Positions 6,026 through 13,663 of a DNA stretch of 17,389 bases are shown piece by piece (the stretch's first letter is position 1; every line of letters starts with the position of its first letter). Origin of the DNA: an uncultured Veillonella sp. (GTDB lineage: Bacteria > Bacillota > Negativicutes > Veillonellales > Veillonellaceae); the NCBI GenBank assembly GCA_900757715.1, contig CAAEOZ010000116.1:1-17389 (forward strand), given 5' to 3'. Under the pieces are notes generated by a model. The model had not been told where the DNA came from and searched no databases. It saw only the letters and a program-made list of their open reading frames with translations. A program made the translations under genes and the position numbers.

Positions 6026-6891
6026 GATTGACACACTTCGTTATGTACCATTGGTACATTAAAATCTGTTCCGATAACGACTAAACTATAGTCATTAGTT
6101 TCACTAGGTGAAAGCGAACAATAATGTGTGCCGTACTGGAGTTCGTGTGGGCCTTCTGTAGTAGGTACAATCCCTTTGGCACGAAGCACTGTATCAGGCA
6201 TGCCTTCTAAAATGGTTTTCCACTGTGCGAGACTGAGAGTACGTAAATCCTTAAAGGTATGACTCATAAATAAATGTTCATCGTGCAAACAGTGATCATC
6301 ATGACAATGATACAGGCGCTTGATGTAATCACGCAAACTGATGGTATCCCATGCTTCTTCATGGATTGGTGTATGTGGCGCGAGGTCGCGAATCATACGT
6401 TTCGTAATGCTTGTTTGTTGAATATCTTCTGTATGGCTCAAAAAAATTGCATCACTATGAGTGATTTGATCCTTGAAGAAAAGACCAAAATTTTTGATAA
6501 ACATTGGTGCTTGCATAGCATCGACAGTCGTTATCGATGCGTGAACGTAAGCAGATTTTGCAATGTCCTCGTCGTTACAAGTATGGATGATTTCACTAAG
6601 CTTGCTAACACCTGATGGCTCGATGTAGATCATATCGATTTTGTAATTTTGGAGAATATCAAGTAGTGCTTGCTGGAAATTTCCTTGTAAGCTACAACAA
6701 ATACAGCCAGAGGTTACTTCGCGGACTGTAGCCCCTGTTTTTGCAAGATTAGTCGCATCAAGGCTAGTTTCACCAAAATCGTTTTCTATAATAAGAATTT
6801 TATCTTTCGATGTATGTTCTTTTAATATATGTTGTAATAATGTTGTTTTTCCAGAACCTAGAAATCCGGATATAATAACTATTGGAATCAT
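6022..6891 (-). CDS. CobW/COG0523-family GTPase, probable metal chaperone
   Basis: A 289-residue cytoplasmic G3E GTPase. Walker A is GFLGSGKTT (residues 9-17). IENDFGET near 35-42 and the zinc-binding CxCC motif GCICCS (cysteines 63, 65, 66) follow, then YIEPSG near 89. A metal-ligand-rich linker HCHDDHCLHDEH (195-206) precedes the CobW C-terminal domain (about 209-285). Where most members have NKxD, this one has LSHTED (151-156). COG0523 proteins deliver zinc, cobalt or other metals to client proteins. The ATG at 6891 has AGGAGG five bases upstream, so an in-frame extension of 28 codons is rejected. It is the first gene of the unit, overlapping the fusion permease by four bases. The client is unknown. 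Confidence 0.85.
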   Translation of the reverse strand: MIPIVIISGFLGSGKTTLLQHILKEHTSKDKILIIENDFGETSLDATNLAKTGATVREVTSGCICCSLQGNFQQALLDILQNYKIDMIYIEPSGVSKLSEIIHTCNDEDIAKSAYVHASITTVDAMQAPMFIKNFGLFFKDQITHSDAIFLSHTEDIQQTSITKRMIRDLAPHTPIHEEAWDTISLRDYIKRLYHCHDDHCLHDEHLFMSHTFKDLRTLSLAQWKTILEGMPDTVLRAKGIVPTTEGPHELQYGTHYCSLSPSETNDYSLVVIGTDFNVPMVHNEVCQS

Positions 6892-7160
6892 ATATACCTC
6901 CTGCGTAATGTAAACACAGTATACACCTATAGGATAACACAGAAAATACTCTATGGGGTATATGGAGACTAGCAAGTTCCTCAGAGTTTAACAGTCTTCT
7001 CTGAAATTTATAGGTTATATACTATATATGAGTATACTGACACATGTAGTTGATATTCATAATTATTTATAAATAAAATGATGCATTACATGTTGTTCAC
7101 ATATGAAGGAATACTCCCATGTGAATAAATATTTATTTGTATAGTTGAGAAACTTTTATA
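6892..7160. other. AT-rich intergenic region upstream of cobW
   Basis: No gene is supported here. It should contain the cobW promoter on the minus strand; TATACT, read on that strand around 6918-6923, could be a -10, but no matching -35 stands out. A small hairpin (6981-6986 with 6999-7004, TCAGAG/CTCTGA) would lie in the leader. The rest is low-complexity AT. Confidence 0.4.
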
Positions 7161-7221
7161 AAAAAATCCCTCCTACAAGATAATTCAGTTGGAGAGATTG
7201 GCTGAATTACTTGTAGGAGGG
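7155..7221 (-). terminator. long-stem intrinsic terminator of pepD
   Basis: Two stacked perfect stems, 7168-7179/7210-7221 (12 bp, CCCTCCTACAAG) and 7181-7188/7202-7209 (8 bp, TAATTCAG), are separated by a single bulged A and closed by a 13-base loop. On the minus strand the hairpin is followed by ATTTTTTATA. It lies 95 bases after the pepD stop. A 20-bp stem is unusually long for a terminator. A further small dyad (7235-7239 with 7249-7253) sits between it and the stop codon. Confidence 0.8.
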
Positions 7222-7315
7222 TTGGAGAGTCATTATTACATGGGTCTCGTAATTTGATGTGCTATTTGCTTATAGTATAACAAATTATACATCAAAAATA
7301 TAGTAATTATTTATT

Positions 7316-8764
7316 TTATTGTAATTTTGCTAATAATGCTTTGAGGTACACATATACATTTTCAACAGAAGGTAAATGAACGCGTTCTGTTGGTGTATGA
7401 GGACTTACGATAGTAGGCCCAAAGCTAATCATCTGTGTATTTGGTAATACGCCTTTTAATAAACCACATTCGAGGCCTGCGTGGATGGCATTTACATTAG
7501 CTGGTGTATTGAACATTTCGTTATGCAAGGAAATCGCTTGTTCTTCCAATTTTGAGCCTTTGTCGTATTCCCATGCTGGATATCCACCTGTACGCTCTGC
7601 AGCTACGCCAAGTGCTTTTGCAAGAAGCATCATTTTTTTAGTTAAGAATTCAAGACTATTGCTATTGGAACTACGAATAGAAATGAGTATTTCAATGGTA
7701 TGTTGATTTTCACGTACGATAGCAATATTATTAGATGTTTCTACAAGGTTTGGGATAGACTTACTTACAGAATGAACCCCATCTTGTGCAAGATAGATAT
7801 ATGTAATAAGTGCTTCTGTTGTGTCTTCTGCATATACTATTTCAGGAGTAGGAACATCTTCAACTACGAATGTAAGTCCTGGATCCTGTACGCTATATTC
7901 GTGTTGATATTGTTTTTCTTGGTATGCGAGTAATGTTTTAATGGCTGCCACATCTTCAGAACGTACAGATAATACAGCTACTGCCTTAGACGGGATTGCA
8001 TTATGTTTTACGCCACCTTCGAAGAACGCTAAACTAATAGGATATTGCTGTTGAATATCATAGAGCACACGGGTTAGCACTTGGTTTGCATTGGCTCGTT
8101 GCTCGTTGATTTCGATGCCGGAGTGCCCCCCCTTGAGGCCGGTTACTGTAATGGATAAGCCCGCATCATAGCCTGGTTGATTGTTATCGCGTAACAATGG
8201 AATTTTTACATGTACGTGGCAACCGCCAGCACAACTAACGGTGAAGTCATGTTCTACCTCTGTATCTAGGTTGAGTAAGTAGTCACCAGTTACTTGGCCT
8301 TCTTTAATGGCAAAGGCACCATCCATACCAGTTTCTTCGTTGGTAGTGAATAATAATTGCATTGGACCATGTTGTTGGTTTTCATCTTCAAGGAGAGCAA
8401 GCATCATAGCAGCACCCATGCCATTATCAGCACCTAACGTTGTATGGTCTGCGTGCATCCAATCGCCTTCGATGATGTTGGCGATTGGATCTTTAGAGAA
8501 GTCGTGGTTAGAGTCATGGTCTTTAACACAAACCATATCAATATGGCCTTGTAAAATGATGGATGGACGGTTTTCATAACCTGGAGATGCAGCTTTTTTT
8601 ATAACTACATTAAAGATTTCGTCTTGATGAACTTCAAGACCTAAATTTTTGGCAAAGTTCACGATGTAATCGCTGATTCCTTTTTCATTGCCGGACTCAC
8701 GCGGAATTTGGCTCATTTCTTTAAAAATTTCTAAAACGCGTTTTGCTTGAACGATTGTTTCCAT
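7316..8764 (-). CDS. pepD: aminoacyl-histidine dipeptidase / cytosol non-specific dipeptidase (M20C)
   Basis: A di-zinc metallopeptidase that hydrolyses dipeptides, including Xaa-His, in the cytoplasm. The 482 residues match PepD (about 485). Metal ligands and catalytic residues are visible: H74 and D76 in LQGHIDMVCVKD, D113 in GADNGMGAAM, E143-E144 in TTNEETGMDGA, D167 in LNLDTE, and the C-terminal histidine in VSPHTPTERV. The lid domain begins around SCAGGCHVHV. The ATG at 8764 has AAAGGTG upstream; an ATG seven codons earlier has no ribosome site. It is transcribed alone, diverging from pncB, and ends at the long hairpin terminator. The amino acids released would feed catabolism or ammonia pools. 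Confidence 0.93.
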   Translation of the reverse strand: METIVQAKRVLEIFKEMSQIPRESGNEKGISDYIVNFAKNLGLEVHQDEIFNVVIKKAASPGYENRPSIILQGHIDMVCVKDHDSNHDFSKDPIANIIEGDWMHADHTTLGADNGMGAAMMLALLEDENQQHGPMQLLFTTNEETGMDGAFAIKEGQVTGDYLLNLDTEVEHDFTVSCAGGCHVHVKIPLLRDNNQPGYDAGLSITVTGLKGGHSGIEINEQRANANQVLTRVLYDIQQQYPISLAFFEGGVKHNAIPSKAVAVLSVRSEDVAAIKTLLAYQEKQYQHEYSVQDPGLTFVVEDVPTPEIVYAEDTTEALITYIYLAQDGVHSVSKSIPNLVETSNNIAIVRENQHTIEILISIRSSNSNSLEFLTKKMMLLAKALGVAAERTGGYPAWEYDKGSKLEEQAISLHNEMFNTPANVNAIHAGLECGLLKGVLPNTQMISFGPTIVSPHTPTERVHLPSVENVYVYLKALLAKLQ

Positions 8765-8868
8765 AATGGCACCTTTCATTCTCATGTAGAATAGACATGT
8801 ATGTATTATTGAAAGCTTTTAAAACAATATAAAATGAAATACTTTATCGTAATGGTCACTTGTTTTAC

Positions 8869-8883
8869 AACCTATAGTAGGTT
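8869..8883 (-). promoter_or_regulatory. 6-3-6 inverted repeat in the pepD-pncB divergent region
   Basis: AACCTA-TAG-TAGGTT is a perfect dyad about 105 bases upstream of the pepD start codon. On the minus strand it abuts TTGTAA, which could act as a -35 of pepD. It is a candidate operator; the regulator is unknown. Confidence 0.35.
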
Positions 8884-8964
8884 CTTTCATACATACACAT
8901 GAAATATATAAATTATTACTATATATATAGTTATATCACAATAAGGATTATTAGGATAGCTTAT

Positions 8965-9001
8965 GCTAGGTGCTAGCTATATAGGAATAATATTGTATAA
9001 T
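8965..9001 (+). promoter_or_regulatory. pncB promoter -10 with palindrome in the -35 region
   Basis: A perfect TATAAT lies at 8996-9001, giving a leader of about 60 bases for pncB. No good -35 hexamer is present. Instead the position is occupied by the palindrome GCTAG-GTG-CTAGC (8965-8977). This suggests an activator- or repressor-controlled promoter for NAD salvage, but the regulator is not identified. Confidence 0.4.
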
Positions 9002-9066
9002 GAGGGTATACGAATAACGAATGACAATTATCTAAATTCTATAGATCTTAGAAGGTTGGTGAACCA

Positions 9067-10518
9067 ATGCAACATGAAAGCCGCAATATTAGCATGCTTA
9101 TGGATTTTTATGAGATGACTATGGCACATGGCTACTTTACAAAATTAAAAAATGTGGATCGCGTCGCATTTGATGTTTTCTTTAGACGTAATCCAGACAA
9201 GGGCGGTTTTGCTATTTTTGGTGGTCTCGAACAAATCGTTGAGTACATTTTAAATCTACACTTTGATGAAAGTGATATCTCTTATTTACGGAGTCAGGGT
9301 ATTTTTAGTGAAGAATTTTTAGCATATCTAAAAGATTTCTCTTTTACCGGTGATGTATATGCCTTTCCGGAAGGTTCTATCATCTATCCTAATGAACCTG
9401 TTATTACAATTGTGGCACCTCTCATAGATGCACAAATCATAGAAACTGCAGTGCTTACTATGATGAACCATCAATCTCTTATTGCCACAAAAGCTAATCG
9501 TATTGTTCGCGCTGCGGATGGGCGTATTGTGGCTGACTTTGGTGCTCGTCGTGCACATAATGTAGACGCTGCTGTATACGGTGCAAGAGCTGCTTATATT
9601 GGTGGTGTTCAGTCCACTGCAACTGTTTTAGCAGGGCAACAATTTGGTATTCCTGTCAGTGGGACCATGGCACATAGCTGGGTTATGTACTATGGCTCTG
9701 AATATGATGCTTTCAAAGCCTATGCCGAAGTGTATCCAGATAATCCAGTATTCCTCGTTGATACTTATGATGTGTTAAATTCTGGCGTGCCTAATGCTAT
9801 TAAGGTGGCAAAGGATGTATTGGAGCCAATGGGTAAACGCTTAAAAGGAATTCGCCTAGATTCTGGTGACCTTGCGTATTTGGCTAAAAAAGCACGGCGC
9901 ATGCTAGATGATGCAGGTTTAGAGGATTGTAAAATCATGGCATCTAATAGTCTAGATGAGTATACAATCACTTCTTTGCTAATACAAGGTGGGCCTATTG
10001 ATATTTTTGGTGTAGGGGAACGCCTCATTACCTCTAAGAGTGACCCCGTATTTGGTGCGGTATATAAGATTGCTAGCATCGAGAAAGATGGTATGTGGGA
10101 ACCGCGTATCAAGATTTCTGAAAGTGTTGAAAAAATTACTAATCCAGGTTTAAAAAAGGTATATCGTGTTTATAATGATAAAGGTCGTGCGATTGCAGAT
10201 CTATTAACATTGTTGCGAGAGGTACCCGATACAGAGGAACCATATCGTTATATCGATCCTGAGCAACCTTGGCGTGAATTATATTTTGAAAACTGTACCT
10301 TTAAAGAAATGAAACAACTCGTTATCAAAGATGGTAAACTTGTTGTAAATTTGCCAACCTTAGAGGAAATTCGAGAATATGTACAGAAACAATTATCTAA
10401 TGAAATTTGGCCCGAAGAACAACGCTTTGAAAATCCACATCGTCACTATCTTGATATGAGCCCTAGCTACTATCAATTGAAGATGGATTTATTGAACCGT
10501 ATTTATCGAAAAAAATAG
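9067..10518 (+). CDS. pncB: nicotinate phosphoribosyltransferase
   Basis: It converts nicotinate and PRPP, with ATP hydrolysis, to nicotinate mononucleotide, the first step of the Preiss-Handler NAD salvage route. The 483 residues fit the bacterial long form. Motifs: LMDFYEMTMAHGYF at 11-24, FDVFFRRNPDKGGFAIFGGLE at 35-55, DFGARRAHNVDAAVYGARAAYIGG near 157-180, the phosphorylated histidine H203 in SGTMAHSWV, and the phosphoribosyl-binding RLDSGDLAYLAKKAR. A weak ribosome site GGTG precedes the ATG. It is followed after 8 bases by nadE, whose AGGAGG overlaps the pncB stop, so the two are one operon. The intermediate adenylyltransferase NadD is not in the window. Confidence 0.96.
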   Translation: MQHESRNISMLMDFYEMTMAHGYFTKLKNVDRVAFDVFFRRNPDKGGFAIFGGLEQIVEYILNLHFDESDISYLRSQGIFSEEFLAYLKDFSFTGDVYAFPEGSIIYPNEPVITIVAPLIDAQIIETAVLTMMNHQSLIATKANRIVRAADGRIVADFGARRAHNVDAAVYGARAAYIGGVQSTATVLAGQQFGIPVSGTMAHSWVMYYGSEYDAFKAYAEVYPDNPVFLVDTYDVLNSGVPNAIKVAKDVLEPMGKRLKGIRLDSGDLAYLAKKARRMLDDAGLEDCKIMASNSLDEYTITSLLIQGGPIDIFGVGERLITSKSDPVFGAVYKIASIEKDGMWEPRIKISESVEKITNPGLKKVYRVYNDKGRAIADLLTLLREVPDTEEPYRYIDPEQPWRELYFENCTFKEMKQLVIKDGKLVVNLPTLEEIREYVQKQLSNEIWPEEQRFENPHRHYLDMSPSYYQLKMDLLNRIYRKK

Positions 10519-10526
10519 GAGGGGCT

Positions 10527-11294
10527 ATGTTAGAAAATCCACAATCTACAAAGAATGCCCTTATTCAATGGATTAGAGATTATTTTAGTCAAAACGGTCC
10601 TAACTGTAGTGCTGTAGTCGGTATTTCAGGTGGTAAGGATTCTACTATCGTGGCAGCTCTTTGCAAAGAAGCTCTTGGTGCAAATCGCGTAGTTGGTGTT
10701 CTTATGCCAAATGGAGTGCAATCCGATATTGATGATGCTCAGGCAGTGGTGAATCATTTAGGAATTCCTCACATGACAGTTAACATTGGTGCTGCCTATG
10801 AGGCGCTAACTCATGCTATCGTTCAAGCTAAGGGATATGATGTTGTAACGGGGAGAACTGATTTAGCCAAGGATGCAATTATCAATACACCGCCTCGACT
10901 TCGAATGACAACGCTCTATGCAGTAGGGCAAAATTTGCCAAATGGTGCTCGTGTAGCCAATACTTGTAATGGTTCTGAAGACTACGTAGGATATTCTACA
11001 AAATACGGAGATAGTGCAGGTGATTTTAGCCCTCTCGCACAACTAGTAGTAGAAGAGGTTCGTCAAATAGGCAAGCTTCTTGATATTCCATCATATTTAG
11101 TTGATAAGGTGCCAAGTGATGGTCTTAGTGGTCAGTCAGATGAGGATAAATTGGGATTTACCTATGCTATACTGGATCGTTATATCAGAACTGGTGAAAT
11201 TGAAGATCAGCCAACAAAAGAGCGAATAGATCATCTGAATCGAATTAATAAACATAAATTAGAGTTGATGCCATCATTTGACCCAAAGCTTTAA
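10527..11294 (+). CDS. nadE: NH3-dependent NAD+ synthetase
   Basis: It catalyses the last step of NAD synthesis, amidating nicotinate adenine dinucleotide with ammonia and ATP. The 255 residues comprise only the synthetase domain, with no N-terminal nitrilase-type glutaminase, so free ammonia is the expected donor. The ATP-pyrophosphatase P-loop GISGGKDST is at 32-40. The segment PPRLRMTTLYAVGQ, then VANTCNGSEDYVGYSTKYGDSAGDFSPLA, gives the family's substrate and metal-binding signatures. The C-terminal PSDGLSGQSDEDKLGFTYAILDRYI is also typical. It is co-transcribed with pncB and ends before a terminator at 11387. Ammonia could come from the asparaginase encoded next. Confidence 0.96.
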   Translation: MLENPQSTKNALIQWIRDYFSQNGPNCSAVVGISGGKDSTIVAALCKEALGANRVVGVLMPNGVQSDIDDAQAVVNHLGIPHMTVNIGAAYEALTHAIVQAKGYDVVTGRTDLAKDAIINTPPRLRMTTLYAVGQNLPNGARVANTCNGSEDYVGYSTKYGDSAGDFSPLAQLVVEEVRQIGKLLDIPSYLVDKVPSDGLSGQSDEDKLGFTYAILDRYIRTGEIEDQPTKERIDHLNRINKHKLELMPSFDPKL

Positions 11295-11386
11295 TTGATA
11301 AGGCGGAAATCTCGATTTATAGAGATGAATCCATGAATCTATAGGGGCGAAGCCATAAAATAGGATAAAATAATTTTTTAGAATAT

Positions 11387-11418
11387 AATAAGGCTGGCCA
11401 TTATTGACCAGCCTTATT
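11387..11418 (+). terminator. terminator of the pncB-nadE operon
   Basis: An 11-bp perfect stem (11387-11397 with 11408-11418, AATAAGGCTGG and its complement) has a 10-base loop. The T-rich end (TTATTG) is short, so termination may be incomplete and some read-through into the asparaginase gene is possible. Confidence 0.65.
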
Positions 11419-11481
11419 GAATCGTACTTTAGTTTAAATTTAATAACAATAATTATTTTATAGTTTTATAGTGGAGGTAAT

Positions 11482-12459
11482 ATGGATACAAAAATCGCTT
11501 TGATTGGTACTGGAGGAACTATTGCAGGAAAAGGTACTTCAAATACTGATTTAACAGGCTATACGGCAGGGGTGTTAGGACTTGACGAAATCTTAGCCTC
11601 CGTACCTGGTACAAAACCGTATGGTCCTTATACATATACTCAGTTTAGTAATATTGAAAGCTCCGATATTACCGTAAATCACTGGTTAGAACTTTCTAAG
11701 TTGGTGCAAAAATTGGTTAATCGAGATGATATCGGTGGTGTTGTTATTACTCATGGCACAGATAGCATGGAGGAGACGGCATATTTTCTGAATCTGACAG
11801 TTCATACAGACAAGTCAATTGTTATTACTGGATCTATGAGACCCGCAGGTGCTATTAGTGCAGATGGGCCAATTAATTTATTGCAAGCTATCCAAGTAGC
11901 GAGAACACCATCGTCTGTAGGTAAAGGTGTGATAGTCGTATTAAATGGCTACATTGATGGGGCAAGGGATGTATCTAAATGCAACACTACTAATGTAGCG
12001 ACTTTTGATAGTCCATTAGTGGGGCATCTTGGTATTGTACAAGATGGTGTTGCCCACTATTATAAAGTGTCTACTCGACGTCATACTCAAGACTCTGTAT
12101 TTGATGTGAGTAAATTGTCTGAGTTACCTCGTGTAGTTATAATGACCTGCTATGGTGGTATGGATGATATGGTGCCTATGAGTGTAGTTGCTACAAATCC
12201 TGACGGTTTAATCTTAACAGGTCTTGGTCATGGTACAATCCCACAAAACGTACGTCAAATCACACAGAATACAAAGTTTCCAACGGTACGTGCTTCTCGT
12301 ACCGGTAGTGGTATGGTATCTGCAGTGCCACAAGATGCACTGGCAAACTATCTAGTATGTGATACTTTAAGTCCACAAAAAGCGCGTATTTTATTGATGC
12401 TAGGGCTTACAAAAACTAAAAATCTTAAAAAGTTACAACAATTCTTCTATGATTATTAA
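11482..12459 (+). CDS. L-asparaginase
   Basis: It hydrolyses asparagine to aspartate and ammonia. The 325 residues show both catalytic motifs of the bacterial asparaginase family: IALIGTGGTIAGKG with nucleophile T13, and the second triad THGTDSMEETAYF with T93 and D94. TGSMRPAGAISADGP near 117-131 and the C-terminal GLGHGTIPQNV and RTGSGMV segments also fit. There is no signal peptide, so it acts in the cytoplasm although the sequence looks like the type II (AnsB) branch. GGAGG precedes the ATG at a short spacing. It lies after the pncB-nadE terminator and before its own. Its products, ammonia and aspartate, are relevant to NAD synthesis, which may explain the position. Confidence 0.92.
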   Translation: MDTKIALIGTGGTIAGKGTSNTDLTGYTAGVLGLDEILASVPGTKPYGPYTYTQFSNIESSDITVNHWLELSKLVQKLVNRDDIGGVVITHGTDSMEETAYFLNLTVHTDKSIVITGSMRPAGAISADGPINLLQAIQVARTPSSVGKGVIVVLNGYIDGARDVSKCNTTNVATFDSPLVGHLGIVQDGVAHYYKVSTRRHTQDSVFDVSKLSELPRVVIMTCYGGMDDMVPMSVVATNPDGLILTGLGHGTIPQNVRQITQNTKFPTVRASRTGSGMVSAVPQDALANYLVCDTLSPQKARILLMLGLTKTKNLKKLQQFFYDY

Positions 12460-12596
12460 AAGCACATAATATTCATGGAACATAATGATTCTTTGATCTA
12501 ATAATTAATTTAATAAAAAGTTGAGAAAATATCTCAAAATTTAATTTGATATTCATTTTCAAGAATTATACTACATGTAACAGTTTTATATGCAAT
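12460..12596. other. AT-rich spacer after the asparaginase gene
   Basis: No gene is seen. An imperfect AT-rich dyad (GAAAATATC near 12524 with GATATTCATTTTC near 12548) may form a weak hairpin ahead of the main terminator. Confidence 0.3.
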
Positions 12597-12634
12597 AAAC
12601 CGCACATTCCGATCGCCTAGGATGTGCGGTTTTT
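12597..12634 (+). terminator. intrinsic terminator of the asparaginase gene
   Basis: An 11-bp perfect stem (12597-12607 with 12622-12632, AAACCGCACAT and its complement) extends by a wobble and one further pair, and ends in TTTTT. It also separates this unit from the converging cbiZ gene. Confidence 0.9.
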
Positions 12635-12722
12635 CATTTGTATTATATTTTTCATATATGAGTGGGGTGTTGAATGATAATTTGGGGGCATTCTAGATGT
12701 TTTTGGATATCACAAGATAGGA

Positions 12723-13499
12723 TTATTCAGCTCCAATAGCATTTTCTAGTGCTCTTTGTACGCCTACATAGACGGCCTTGGCTAAAGTGTCTCCAAATAG
12801 TGAGAAGGAGCCAGCATCGGTTAAGATATCTCCATTTGTATCGATGGTGAGAACGATACCATCTGTAGAGGTACCTGTGGCAGATGTTTTGCGTTCTTTC
12901 GTAATTGCGTCAGGAATATCTTCATTAATAAACGGATGGAGACGTACGCTTTCAACATTCCAATCTTGTAGGGCTGCGGTTTTAGCCTCGGTAATCGTCA
13001 TGATAGCTTTTACCATAGCGCTATCTGTTAAAGCTTTATTTGTAAATACGAGGATATTAATTGTGCCTGGTACTATGAAGTCTCCATCACGCTCTTCATA
13101 ACAATAACCTGTACCTGCTCGATGTGCCGTTTTTTCATAGCCTGCAGTCACGATAGTTTCTACGATAGTATCATGTTCTTCGACTTTGGCATAGGCGTGT
13201 AGATGCATTGTGGCAGACGTGAGGAGGGCTGTACTAAAATGAACAGGTGTATCAATGTGCTCAAATTCTTGAGCTAAATAATCGGCTACAGAGCCACCGG
13301 GTAAATCTTTTTCTGTTTCGATTTGATATGTTAGCTGCTGGTTGCGTACCGCTAGAGTATGGTGATAGCCACCATTTAATTGTCCGCTCGAAAGAGAATA
13401 GTGGATATCGTCAAAGTGTATCGTGACGGAGTGTAACTCTCTAGTTACATAGCCTCCAGTAGTGAGTTCTTGGGGTGCTTCGTATAGATTTTTGAACAT
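12723..13499 (-). CDS. cbiZ: adenosylcobinamide amidohydrolase
   Basis: It cleaves the amide bond of adenosylcobinamide to give adenosylcobyric acid, letting the cell salvage cobinamide into B12. The 258 residues show the family's conserved run: TAGYEKTAHRAG near 120, GTINILVFTNKALTDSAMVKAIMTITEAKTAAL near 146-178, and the C-terminal SATGTSTDGIVLTI near 206. The start has AGGGAGA five bases upstream. It stands alone between a converging asparaginase and a diverging mscS gene; no other B12 genes, and no recognisable cobalamin riboswitch, are present nearby. In Veillonella-type metabolism, B12 serves methylmalonyl-CoA mutase in propionate formation (general knowledge). Confidence 0.85.
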   Translation of the reverse strand: MFKNLYEAPQELTTGGYVTRELHSVTIHFDDIHYSLSSGQLNGGYHHTLAVRNQQLTYQIETEKDLPGGSVADYLAQEFEHIDTPVHFSTALLTSATMHLHAYAKVEEHDTIVETIVTAGYEKTAHRAGTGYCYEERDGDFIVPGTINILVFTNKALTDSAMVKAIMTITEAKTAALQDWNVESVRLHPFINEDIPDAITKERKTSATGTSTDGIVLTIDTNGDILTDAGSFSLFGDTLAKAVYVGVQRALENAIGAE

Positions 13500-13663
13500 G
13501 TATGTCTCCCTAGTTTTTGATTGTTATATATAGAATATAACGATATAATAACTTTATTATGTTGTTGTAAAATACACTTATTAAATTATAGCATATATGT
13601 TTATGGTACCTATATTTATAGATGTTCTTAATCTATATATAGTTATATTAATGGAGGTTTAAA

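Noticed and set aside
6892..6975. In-frame 28-codon N-terminal extension of the cobW gene.
   Set aside because: The internal ATG at 6891 has AGGAGG at good spacing and begins exactly at the conserved P-loop domain; the extension has no ribosome site.
7051..7065. Fur-like sequence TGATATTCATAATTA upstream of cobW.
   Set aside because: It matches only 11 of 14 fixed positions, is not palindromic, and lies about 160 bases from the start codon in AT-rich DNA.
12500..12596. Possible riboswitch or attenuator between the asparaginase and cbiZ genes.
   Set aside because: The DNA is at the 3' ends of both converging genes and shows only an AT-rich imperfect dyad.
13500..13663. Cobalamin riboswitch upstream of cbiZ.
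   Set aside because: Only 164 AT-rich bases separate cbiZ from mscS, with no B12-box-like conserved core or large structured element visible.
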